Of a stretch of 12,219 nt of DNA, positions 1 through 5,847 are shown one piece after another. This DNA comes from JAWABC01 sp043810595 (lineage in GTDB: Archaea > Nanobdellota > Nanobdellia > SCGC-AAA011-G17 > VGLX01), in the NCBI GenBank assembly GCA_043810595.1, contig JBDRNX010000002.1, positions 1 to 12,219 on the forward strand. Direction: 5' to 3'. Below the pieces are notes generated by a model. The model ran no database searches. It was not told the DNA's origin and was given only the letters and a program-made list of their open reading frames with translations. Made by a program: the position numbers and the translations under genes. Numbering within the stretch: the first letter of the stretch is position 1; each line of letters starts with the position of its first letter.

Positions 1-320
1 CAACCAAAACCTTCGATGCAAGATACTCAACACTGGCAGCAGGAGATGGAGGCGGAGGAGCTGGAGGCGGAAGCTGGGAAAGTGATGGAGAGGGCGGAGA
101 AACAGGAGAAGGAGAGACAAACATAAGCTCACCGGAAAAAACACCAAAAGAAGAACCGCTAGCAGGAATAGAAGAAGAGACACAAGGAGTACCAGCAGAA
201 GAGCCAACAACAGAACAGAAAAAAGGATGGCCCTGGTGGATAATCATACTCATAACCATAGCAGCAATAGGATATTACCTCTACTCAAAAAAGAAGCTGA
301 AGAAGAAAAAATTAAGATAA
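1..320 (+). CDS. C-terminal part of a membrane-anchored surface protein (5' end outside window)
   Basis: This frame is open from the left edge (codons starting at position 3) to a TAA at 318-320, about 105 residues. It begins with a short ordered stretch, then a Gly-rich run with alternating G, A and S, then an acidic, Pro/Thr/Glu-rich linker of about 50 residues. It ends with a Trp-flanked hydrophobic segment (GWPWWIIILITIAAIGYY) followed by a cluster of lysines. Linker, single membrane helix, then a basic cytoplasmic tail is the usual C-terminal anchor of archaeal secreted or surface-layer proteins. The functional domain must lie upstream, so no activity can be assigned. Its last 9 bases overlap the end of the convergent regulator gene. 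It uses A/C-ending codons like other + strand genes here. Confidence 0.75.
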   Translation, partial: TKTFDARYSTLAAGDGGGGAGGGSWESDGEGGETGEGETNISSPEKTPKEEPLAGIEEETQGVPAEEPTTEQKKGWPWWIIILITIAAIGYYLYSKKKLKKKKLR

Positions 321-1148
321 CTTCTTCATCTCTTCCAACCTCTTCTCAGCACGAATAGAAGAAGAAAACATATTCCAAAAAATCCTGGAAAGCCACTCAG
401 CCCAATCCTTATCCTTAATTGTATAAAAAATGAAAGCCCTCCTGCTCATCTCGTGGACCTTACCAGTAGGCTCCCTGATCTCCTTAATCCTAAACATCTT
501 ATTATCGATGACCAAAGCACGAAGAGCCTGCTGCATGTGCCTAACCTCAACCAAATCCTTACCATACTTGAAATTAAGTGAAAGCAGCCTCTCTATGTTC
601 TCCTTACCAACAACGTCAACACGGCAGAGAACCTTAACCATAACACCACGCTTAACCAAACCCTCCAAAACCTTGAAAATGTCATAATCCTTATTCTTCA
701 GATTGATAAAAGAAAGGTTGCCTGAAAAAACCAAGAGCTGCTTCTCAGCCTTTTCCAAAACCCCAACCAAATCACCCAAGTTAGTGTAAGGCTCATCAAA
801 AGCACGCTCAAAAGAAGCACGTCTATTCTTGTCAGGAATGTGCTGAAAGATGTCAAAAGCAGAAAAATCCTCCCTGCGCCTAGTCAGCATTATCTCCTGC
901 TCAAGCTTCTCCTGAAAAACAGAATGACTGGCTTTTTCCATACTTGCCCAATAAACAATCTTCAAAGCACCTCTAGTACCTTCACGAAAAGTGCGAGTAG
1001 CCAAGGTACCAAAATCCTTAGAAATTTCATTAACGTAACGATCAGCGGTACGCCAATTCTTCTTCAACATAGAAGCAATCTCTTGAACTGTACGAGGCTT
1101 CTGATAAACAAAATCCTCAATTTTTTTCACAACCTCAGTAGTAAGCAT
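312..1148 (-). CDS. winged-helix transcriptional regulator with PLD-like C-terminal domain (TrmB-like architecture)
   Basis: Predicted DNA-binding regulator of 278 aa. Residues about 17-43 (KPRTVQEIASMLKKNWRTAD and following) form a helix-turn-helix. Residues about 135-250 resemble a phospholipase D-like fold, with a strand-rich LLVFSGN segment, an amphipathic helix and RALVIDNK near the end; the catalytic HxK pair is not evident, so a ligand-sensing or dimerisation role is likelier than catalysis. The frame stays open to 1256, but I chose the ATG at 1148 because a CTTAAAAAT box is centred 26 nt upstream, as in the leaderless genes of this window, and no ribosome binding site is seen. The upstream extension is hydrophobic and unlike an HTH N-terminus. 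It is divergent from the RT operon across 127 bp and may control it (inference). Its 3' end has a short near-copy at 4118-4158. Confidence 0.75.
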   Translation of the reverse strand: MLTTEVVKKIEDFVYQKPRTVQEIASMLKKNWRTADRYVNEISKDFGTLATRTFREGTRGALKIVYWASMEKASHSVFQEKLEQEIMLTRRREDFSAFDIFQHIPDKNRRASFERAFDEPYTNLGDLVGVLEKAEKQLLVFSGNLSFINLKNKDYDIFKVLEGLVKRGVMVKVLCRVDVVGKENIERLLSLNFKYGKDLVEVRHMQQALRALVIDNKMFRIKEIREPTGKVHEMSRRAFIFYTIKDKDWAEWLSRIFWNMFSSSIRAEKRLEEMKKLS

Positions 1149-1169
1149 ACAAATCATAATGACGTCGGA

Positions 1170-1178
1170 ATTTTTAAG
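1170..1178 (-). promoter_or_regulatory. TATA box of the winged-helix regulator gene
   Basis: The minus strand reads CTTAAAAAT, the same nine bases found before the gene at 3746. Its centre is 26 nt from the ATG at 1148, which places transcription initiation at or very near that start codon (leaderless). Confidence 0.55.
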
Positions 1179-1209
1179 CATTACCATATGTGCAACACTA
1201 TTGACAAAA

Positions 1210-1239
1210 AATGTACAATAAAGTGTAAATAATATACAA
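1210..1239. promoter_or_regulatory. candidate operator between the divergent regulator and RT operon
   Basis: Two direct copies of AATRTACAA (1210-1218 and 1231-1239) lie 21 bp apart, two helical turns, with TGTAAAT between them. The right copy overlaps the TATA-like region of the operon starting at 1276. The layout suits a dimeric regulator acting on both divergent promoters. That the adjacent winged-helix protein is the binder is inference. Confidence 0.35.
1226..1236 (+). promoter_or_regulatory. TATA-like promoter of the RT operon
   Basis: The sequence TAAATAATATA is centred near 1231, which predicts transcription start near 1257. That leaves a leader of about 20 nt containing the purine-rich GGGGGTGG at 1264-1271, a ribosome binding site four bases before the ATG at 1276. 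Confidence 0.45.
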
Positions 1240-1275
1240 CTCCCAACAATAAGCAATCAAAATGGGGGTGGAAAA

Positions 1276-1875
1276 ATGGGTGAAGTCCTTTCCGTAGCCG
1301 AACTTCTTGAAAAGACATACTGGGCACTTGAAAAGAGAGCAAAACACAAGACAATAATCTTCCCAAAACCAGCACTAACCGAAATAGCAGACGACTCGGA
1401 CTGGCACAGAACAAGAACGGGATACATGAAGTACAAACAAGCAACCCTATTCAAATTAGACGGTGGGGAATGGGCAGTAGCACTAGGCAGAGCCTGCGGA
1501 TCTTACCCAGCAGACCCTTATGACACAGACCTATCAGCGATAAAATGCACTATAGAGGGCAAGCTGGAAGAACAAATAGAAGAAGAGATAATGAGCGGAT
1601 TCAGAAGAAGCGTGTACTTCACCAACTCACTAGTCTACGGAATGAGTGATGGCTCGTTAGCAATCAATCAAAGAAGCAAACTAGGCAATAAAATTTTGGA
1701 AATAATAAGACCGGAGATAGAAAATTACATGGCAAAAAAGCCAGAATATCACGACAGATTCATGACGATGGACTTAAGGCCTGCAGTAACAGCAAGGGCA
1801 GAATACAAGCCTGAATTTGCAGACTTCCTAGCAGAATCCATAATAAAGGTGCTTAGCGAAAATGCTAAGAAATGA
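1276..1875 (+). CDS. unrecognised 199-aa protein, first gene of the RT operon
   Basis: I do not recognise this family. It is soluble: no signal peptide or membrane segment is visible. The N-terminal 100 residues mix helix and strand (KHKTIIFPKPALTEIADDSD, then a patch rich in Trp, Gly and Tyr with GEWAVALGRACGSYPADPYD). An acidic helix follows (EGKLEEQIEEE), and the C-terminus is helical. The ATG at 1276 follows GGGGGTGG by four bases. Codon choice is A/C-ending, like the rest of this genome strand and unlike the next gene. The last 14 bases overlap the RT start (ATGCTAAGAAATGA), and an AGGTG at 1847-1851 inside this gene serves the RT, so the two are probably translationally coupled. That implies a functional partnership with the RT, but its nature is unknown. 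Confidence 0.75.
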   Translation: MGEVLSVAELLEKTYWALEKRAKHKTIIFPKPALTEIADDSDWHRTRTGYMKYKQATLFKLDGGEWAVALGRACGSYPADPYDTDLSAIKCTIEGKLEEQIEEEIMSGFRRSVYFTNSLVYGMSDGSLAINQRSKLGNKILEIIRPEIENYMAKKPEYHDRFMTMDLRPAVTARAEYKPEFADFLAESIIKVLSENAKK

Positions 1876-2896
1876 AGCCATCCCCCCTTCCGGCTATAAT
1901 ATAAAATCTATACTGGAAGATAAGATTGAGAAGTTTGATATTGCTTCTTTTAGTCGCCCATTGCTCCCTATTTTTTATGGGAACAAATTTATTGAGTATT
2001 ATTCAAGTCTCAGACAACCCACTGACGTTCTGAAAAATACTTCACGTTATGGTAATATTGTTAATGCTTTTATAGCTATTAAGCCTCAACTTTCGTTATT
2101 TGATAAGGATTTTATTAAAAGAGGTCTTGACGACATTACTGATGATCTGGTAAAACATAAACCTTTGTATAGACGCTGGTATCAAGAAATGAATGGTAAA
2201 TGTAGGGATATTTCTGTTCCAAGTCCTAAATTCTATAACTTTATCAAATCTTATGTGTTGCCTTTTATAAAAAATATTAAAATTCATCCCAAAACTCACG
2301 GTGCCGAATATGGTTGGACTCCGAAGAAGAGTATAGAGACTCATCTTCCCATGGCTTGTGCCCTCTCTTTTGATATGTCTGACGCTTTTAAGCAGATTGA
2401 TTTGATCTATGTTTTTGATTTTTACTATAATGCTCTTGGAAATTATGTTGATGGTGATGGCAGGCGTGACACTGCTGGTTTTCTTGCCACGCTATCTACT
2501 GTTAAATACGGCCGCTGTATAGGTCTTCCGATTGGCTCTCCAATTAGCACATTTCTTTTTAATCGTCTGCTTTATCCTGTTGATGAAGTTCTCGATAAAA
2601 TAGCAAATGAAAAGAAGCTTAGTTATTCCCGTTGGGTTGATGATTTTATAGTAAGCTCGAGTATGGAGAAACCTGCCGAGTATTTTGGATGGGCTTTGAG
2701 GCTTATTTGTAATAATTTTGTTATTGCACCCCTTAAAATCTTTTATCATCATAACCCTACTTATCTTTTAGGTCATAAAGTTGATGATGGTAAAATAACA
2801 AAAATTAGTAAAACAGAATTAAAAGAAAAAAGAGGAAATCCTCTTGATCCGTGTTTTTATAGCATACCGGAACAAAATACTTCACGATTAGATTAA
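1862..2896 (+). CDS. reverse transcriptase (UG/Abi or retron-like palm domain), 344 aa
   Basis: RNA-directed DNA polymerase by motif reading. Visible blocks in order: RDISVPS at 115-121 with a following helix and IHPKTHG at 141-147 (RT motif 1/2 region); LSFDMSDAF at 168-176 with the motif A aspartate D171; GLPIGSPIS at 221-229 (motif B); YSRWVDDFIVSS at 255-266 with D260 and D261 (motif C); APLKIF at 289-294 (motif D lysine); YLLGH at 301-305 (motif E). The spacing and the YSR-x-x-DD-x-x-x-SS form recall retron and UG RTs more than group II intron maturases. No endonuclease, maturase or clear thumb follows: only about 40 residues remain after motif E. Motif C has Trp where Tyr is usual. AGGTG at 1847-1851 precedes the ATG by 10 bases. 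Codons are T-ending, in sharp contrast to both neighbours, which suggests acquisition from elsewhere. Confidence 0.85.
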   Translation: MLRNEAIPPSGYNIKSILEDKIEKFDIASFSRPLLPIFYGNKFIEYYSSLRQPTDVLKNTSRYGNIVNAFIAIKPQLSLFDKDFIKRGLDDITDDLVKHKPLYRRWYQEMNGKCRDISVPSPKFYNFIKSYVLPFIKNIKIHPKTHGAEYGWTPKKSIETHLPMACALSFDMSDAFKQIDLIYVFDFYYNALGNYVDGDGRRDTAGFLATLSTVKYGRCIGLPIGSPISTFLFNRLLYPVDEVLDKIANEKKLSYSRWVDDFIVSSSMEKPAEYFGWALRLICNNFVIAPLKIFYHHNPTYLLGHKVDDGKITKISKTELKEKRGNPLDPCFYSIPEQNTSRLD

Positions 2897-2929
2897 AATG
2901 ATCCAAACCCAATTAAATATAAAAATAAA

Positions 2930-2935
2930 GGAGGT
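2930..2935 (+). promoter_or_regulatory. strong ribosome binding site deciding the start at 2943
   Basis: GGAGGT, the fullest match to an anti-16S site on the + strand here, lies seven bases before the ATG at 2943 and inside the extension that an upstream ATG at 2898 would add. It argues for the shorter protein. Confidence 0.7.
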
Positions 2936-2942
2936 AAGCAAG

Positions 2943-3680
2943 ATGTACCAAACAGCCCTAGCCAAAGCAATACACACAAGCAAGAGAACGCTACAATACA
3001 ACGAGCAGAGCGCGAGAAGCAAACTGGAAGAACTACTATCACAGCCACTGCTGCCAGCTGAACAACAGAAAATCTATGAAATACTGAAAAAATTCGTAGC
3101 CATGGAATTCCTGAACCAGCTAGCAAAAAAATACCCTGTGATATCAGACGACATATTCAAGCTGACAAAGGAAGACTATGTAGAAATAGCAAACAGATAC
3201 AGCGAAGAATACATAGTAAAAGTGCCACTTGTTGTCAAGATACCGCTGGAAAACAGCAAAATAGAAGACGTGTACACAGCAACAGCAAGAGGAAGAAAAG
3301 TACGCAGCGATAATGAAGTGGATGTGAACATAGCATGCATCATACCGGAAATAACGTCCGACGCGAGAGCAGCGTTGGCAGACTCGATAAAATTCAGCGC
3401 AGAACTAACAGCAAAAGCATACCAAGACCCCTTAGTAGCAAAAGTAATGGTAAGAGACAGACTCCACGACAGAACACTAGAAGGACCACTCAAATCAAAC
3501 TACCACCTAGTCTGGGCACCATCCATGTGGAACGCAAAAATAGTAGAGAAGGACCCGGCAATATTCATGAGGTATGCCGGAACAAACCTGCTCTTGTACC
3601 AGTGGGAGATACCAGAAGAAACAAGCCTAGATGAGCTCCTGAAGGAGTTCAGGGAAGACGTAGAAGTGTCAAGAGCCTAA
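2943..3680 (+). CDS. unrecognised 245-aa protein, last gene of the RT operon
   Basis: I do not recognise this family. An in-frame ATG exists at 2898, but the strong ribosome binding site GGAGGT at 2930-2935 lies seven bases before the ATG at 2943, which I take as the start. The N-terminal 70 residues are helical and charged. A strand-rich centre follows (EEYIVKVPLVVKIPLENSK, then residues with a basic GRKVRSDNE patch). A helical section (DARAALADSIKFSAELTAKA) comes next, then a C-terminal region with VWAPSMWNAK and an acidic end. There is no signal peptide or membrane helix. Codon use is host-like, unlike the RT 46 bp upstream. A TTAAATATA at 2913-2921 is spaced like a promoter, so this gene may also be transcribed alone. 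Position and distance suggest co-expression with the RT; a role is not assignable. Confidence 0.75.
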   Translation: MYQTALAKAIHTSKRTLQYNEQSARSKLEELLSQPLLPAEQQKIYEILKKFVAMEFLNQLAKKYPVISDDIFKLTKEDYVEIANRYSEEYIVKVPLVVKIPLENSKIEDVYTATARGRKVRSDNEVDVNIACIIPEITSDARAALADSIKFSAELTAKAYQDPLVAKVMVRDRLHDRTLEGPLKSNYHLVWAPSMWNAKIVEKDPAIFMRYAGTNLLLYQWEIPEETSLDELLKEFREDVEVSRA

Positions 3681-3682
3681 CC

Positions 3683-3702
3683 CCTTTTTATTTTTTTTAT
3701 TA
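3683..3702 (+). terminator. T-rich archaeal terminator of the RT operon
   Basis: Directly after the TAA at 3678-3680 comes a C-tract followed by two runs of T (five and eight). Archaeal RNA polymerase terminates at such oligo-T stretches without needing a hairpin, and a new promoter follows at 3716. Confidence 0.55.
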
Positions 3703-3715
3703 AGAAAACATAAAA

Positions 3716-3724
3716 CTTAAAAAT
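3716..3724 (+). promoter_or_regulatory. TATA box of the gene at 3746
   Basis: CTTAAAAAT is identical to the box before the winged-helix regulator. Its centre is 26 nt before the GTG at 3746, predicting a leaderless transcript. Confidence 0.55.
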
Positions 3725-3745
3725 TTAAGACTTCCAAATAAAGAC

Positions 3746-4111
3746 GTGATAGACAAAAAAACATTGGATGATGCTTTCAAAACAAAAGAGGCTGCGGAAG
3801 AACTAATCGAAGAATGCAAAGAGACGATAGAAGAAGCAGCAAAGCCATTAGTGCTAAGCGTTCTAAACATCTATGCTGCCGAACAATTCTGGCCTGGAAG
3901 GACACCAGAAGAAATAACAAAAAAAGTAAAGGAGTTATATGATGAAAGGTTCAGCGAGGTGGACATAACGAAAATACTTGCCGAACTAAACCACGAAGGG
4001 ACAATACTAGGAGTGCGTATTGGCCCAAGGACAGGATACAGACTAAAACCACTCGATGAACAACCTACAATCCCATACAAGGGGAGGGTTTTACTGGATC
4101 ACAAAAAATAA
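3746..4111 (+). CDS. small protein with a putative C-terminal winged helix, 121 aa
   Basis: The start is a GTG at 3746, supported by a CTTAAAAAT box 26 nt upstream and the absence of any nearer ATG. Residues 1-35 form a charged helix (KKTLDDAFKTKEAAEELIEE). Residues about 45-110 read like a wing-helix module: an AAEQFWPGRTPEEITKKVKE helix pair, FSEVDITKILAELNHEG as a candidate recognition helix, and a GVRIGPRTGYRL strand-turn-strand as a wing. This resembles DNA-binding domains of archaeal regulators, but the call rests on shape, not on a recognised family. It stands alone between the RT operon terminator and the next promoter. Codon use is host-like. Confidence 0.65.
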   Translation: MIDKKTLDDAFKTKEAAEELIEECKETIEEAAKPLVLSVLNIYAAEQFWPGRTPEEITKKVKELYDERFSEVDITKILAELNHEGTILGVRIGPRTGYRLKPLDEQPTIPYKGRVLLDHKK

Positions 4112-4117
4112 ACCAAA

Positions 4118-4158
4118 ACGAAAAAGAAGAAGAAAACATGTTCCAAAAAATCCTAGAC
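4118..4158 (-). pseudogene. relic of a paralogous regulator 3' end, or one arm of a direct repeat
   Basis: The + strand segment AGAAGAAGAAAACATG followed by TTCCAAAAAATCCTAGA matches the 3' end of the regulator at 351-390 with two substitutions over the core and one indel near its left edge. Read on the minus strand it gives SRIFWNMFSSS, the regulator's C-terminal motif, but no reading frame of any length supports it. It may be the decayed end of a duplicated regulator, or a repeat left by recombination. Confidence 0.35.
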
Positions 4159-4237
4159 GGACTGCTGAAAGAGTTGAATATTTCACCTTTAACTTTATTT
4201 AAACTTTTTCCTATGCTGTTAGTCAATTACAATAAAA

Positions 4238-4246
4238 CTTAAATAA
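4238..4246 (+). promoter_or_regulatory. TATA box of the gene at 4269
   Basis: CTTAAATAA is centred 27 nt before the ATG at 4269, consistent with a leaderless transcript; no ribosome binding site is present between them. Confidence 0.5.
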
Positions 4247-4268
4247 AATAAGCGCCTATTACTACAAC

Positions 4269-4616
4269 ATGTCATGTACCATAGAGGATAAATGCATAGG
4301 CTATATACAATCAAGATTCATAGAGACAAAAGAATACATAAGAAGGGAGCTTGACGTACTCGAAAGCGTAAACTACCCAAAAAACGCAAACACACTGCTA
4401 AAACAGCTGCCAGAAAGAATAAAACTAGTCATCAAAGAAAAAACTGCGATGATGAGAGAACGCTACTCAAGACACAAGCCAATTTACATGGAGATGGTAG
4501 CAAAAGAGCTGGACTACTTAAGTATGCTATACCTGTGGACAGATGGAAGCTTCGGTGAATTAATAGCAAAGACGCTGAAAAACCTAAGCAAAGAGTTCAA
4601 ACCAAGCGACAACTAA
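4269..4616 (+). CDS. unrecognised helical 115-aa protein
   Basis: Family not recognised. The protein is predicted to be nearly all helix: charged amphipathic segments around residues 10-30 (IQSRFIETKEYIRRELDVLE), 40-70 (KQLPERIKLVIKEKTAMM) and 75-110. It has two cysteines close to the N-terminus (C3 and C9) and no membrane segment. The start ATG fits a leaderless transcript from the TATA box at 4238. It is followed 55 bp later by the DUF1385 gene, which has its own TATA box, so the two need not share a transcript. Codon use is typical for the strand. Confidence 0.65.
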   Translation: MSCTIEDKCIGYIQSRFIETKEYIRRELDVLESVNYPKNANTLLKQLPERIKLVIKEKTAMMRERYSRHKPIYMEMVAKELDYLSMLYLWTDGSFGELIAKTLKNLSKEFKPSDN

Positions 4617-4640
4617 AAAGACTTCTACTAATTCAGAAAG

Positions 4641-4649
4641 CTTATAAAT
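4641..4649 (+). promoter_or_regulatory. TATA box of the DUF1385 gene
   Basis: CTTATAAAT is centred 27 nt before the ATG at 4672, a near-ideal archaeal TATA position for a leaderless transcript. Confidence 0.6.
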
Positions 4650-4671
4650 CAAAAAACAAGGTTTTTTAGCA

Positions 4672-5532
4672 ATGAGCAGCATAGGCGGACAAGCAGTAAT
4701 AGAAGGAGTGATGATAAGGAACGGTGACATCATAGCAACGGCAGTAAGAACACCGGAAGGGAAGATAAAAACAAAAAAAGAGAAAATCAACTCCTGGGCA
4801 AAAAAATTCAGAAAAATATACTTCATAAGGGGAATAATAAACCTGATAGAGACACTGATGATAGGAATAAAGACACTCAACTACTCAGCAAACATAGCAG
4901 CGGGACAGACAACAGAAAAAGAAAAACCGATAAGCTCAGTATACCTGATAATAACTCTAGTTATATCACTGGCAATTGCCCTGTTCGTATTCAAATTCAT
5001 ACCGCTAACAATAGCACAATACTTCTCAAAACACGTAAGCAACAACAACTACCTGTTCAACATAGTAGACGGACTGGTAAAAATAGCGATATTTGTTGGG
5101 TATGTCCTGTTCATATCAACCATGAAAGACGTGAAAAGGGTGTTCCAGTATCACGGGGCAGAGCACAAGGCAGTGAACTGCTACGAAAGAGGAGAAAAAA
5201 CAACTGTGGAAAACTGCAAAAAATACAGCACAATACACCTGAGATGCGGAACAAGCTTCATAATAACAGTACTCGCAATAAGCATCATAGTGTACATATT
5301 CATACCAAAAGAGCTGAGCTTCACACAGAAACTACTCTGGAGGATAATACTGCTGCCAGCAATAGCAGGGATAAGCTACGAGATAATAAAAATAGGATCA
5401 AAATACGAAAAAAGCATAATATCAAGGATACTTACGTATCCGGGCAAGCTGATACAAAAGATAACCACAAAAGAACCCGATGAAAAGCAGCTGGAAGTGG
5501 CAATCGCAGCTCTGAAAGAAGCAACCACCTAG
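4672..5532 (+). CDS. DUF1385 family (YqhQ-like) multi-pass membrane protein, 286 aa
   Basis: The N-terminal GGQAVIEGVMIRN (residues 5-17) and the central FQYHGAEHKAVNCYE (158-171) with HLRCGTSF (189-196) are hallmarks of the DUF1385 family, known in bacteria as YqhQ and described as a putative metal-dependent membrane enzyme of undetermined reaction. His161, Glu164, His165, Cys170 and Cys192 are candidate metal ligands. About four hydrophobic segments are visible (88-112, 130-150, 195-213, 222-240), with the HGAEHK motif on the loop between the second and third. The length is usual for the family. The start fits the TATA box at 4641. It stands as a single gene with flanking promoters. The family assignment is firm; the biochemical role is unknown. 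Confidence 0.85.
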   Translation: MSSIGGQAVIEGVMIRNGDIIATAVRTPEGKIKTKKEKINSWAKKFRKIYFIRGIINLIETLMIGIKTLNYSANIAAGQTTEKEKPISSVYLIITLVISLAIALFVFKFIPLTIAQYFSKHVSNNNYLFNIVDGLVKIAIFVGYVLFISTMKDVKRVFQYHGAEHKAVNCYERGEKTTVENCKKYSTIHLRCGTSFIITVLAISIIVYIFIPKELSFTQKLLWRIILLPAIAGISYEIIKIGSKYEKSIISRILTYPGKLIQKITTKEPDEKQLEVAIAALKEATT

Positions 5533-5561
5533 TAACAAAAACCTACTTATTTTCCAACGAC

Positions 5562-5576
5562 ATATTTGAGAAATAT
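5562..5576. repeat. small inverted repeat upstream of the ATPase operon promoter
   Basis: ATATTT-GAG-AAATAT, perfect six-base arms around a three-base centre, lies about 20 bp before the TATA box at 5595. The position would suit a regulator site, but a repeat this short and AT-rich can occur by chance. Confidence 0.25.
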
Positions 5577-5594
5577 ACGTTAAATCAGATAAAA

Positions 5595-5603
5595 CTTTAT
5601 AAA
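5595..5603 (+). promoter_or_regulatory. TATA box of the tandem ATPase operon
   Basis: CTTTATAAA is centred 27 nt before the ATG at 5626, the same geometry as the other leaderless promoters of this window. Confidence 0.55.
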
Positions 5604-5625
5604 AAAAAATCCCCGCTTCTAGGAC

Positions 5626-5847
5626 ATGAATTACTGGTATATAGCCTATGCAATCATAGCCATAATAATCATCATAATTCTATACAGAGCCCTGAAAAAA
5701 AGCCCAGAAAAATACTACAAAAAAGCAGCCAGGGCACACAAAAAAGGAGAGAAATTCTACAATTTAGGCGATGATGAACTCGCAGAAGACTACTACATTG
5801 AATCAGAACAATACAGAAAAAAAGCAGAAGAGATGAAGGTGGCATAA
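5626..5847 (+). CDS. small membrane-anchored helical protein, 73 aa
   Basis: Residues 1-22 form one hydrophobic helix rich in Ile (YIAYAIIAIIIIIILYRAL), with basic residues after it, so the rest should face the cytoplasm. The remaining 50 residues are charged and helical; YYKKAARAHKKGEKFYNLGD followed by ELAEDYYIESEQYRKKAEE has the alternating Tyr/Ala pattern of one TPR-like helical hairpin. No known family is recognised. Its stop codon directly precedes the ATG of the first ATPase, whose ribosome binding site (AAGGTGG, 5836-5842) lies inside this gene, so expression is coupled. A plausible but unproven role is to tether or recruit the ATPases at the membrane. Confidence 0.7.
   Translation: MNYWYIAYAIIAIIIIIILYRALKKSPEKYYKKAARAHKKGEKFYNLGDDELAEDYYIESEQYRKKAEEMKVA

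Larger units (their letters stand above)
4112..4268. other. intergenic region with T-rich segment and promoter
   Basis: Besides the regulator-like relic, this region holds a T-rich stretch (about 4189-4212) that could end transcription of the 3746 gene, and the TATA box of the next gene. No other reading frame or RNA gene is visible. Confidence 0.4.

Noticed and set aside
1157..1256. Longer N-terminus for the winged-helix regulator, starting at 1256 or 1157
   Set aside because: The extension would place the promoter inside the gene, gives a hydrophobic stretch atypical of the family, and has no ribosome binding site.
1149..1275. Retron non-coding RNA upstream of the RT
   Set aside because: The RT is preceded directly by an overlapping coding gene. 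The only intergenic stretch nearby is occupied by two promoters and shows no long inverted repeats.
2898..2942. Upstream ATG at 2898 for the 245-aa protein
   Set aside because: The strong GGAGGT site lies inside this extension and is correctly spaced for the ATG at 2943; nothing supports initiation at 2898.
1149..3745. Diversity-generating retroelement around the RT
   Set aside because: Gaps outside genes are only 46-127 bp, I see no pair of about 100-bp repeats differing at A positions, and neither partner protein ends in a C-type-lectin-like variable region. Motif B (IGSPIST) is also not the usual DGR form ending in SQ.
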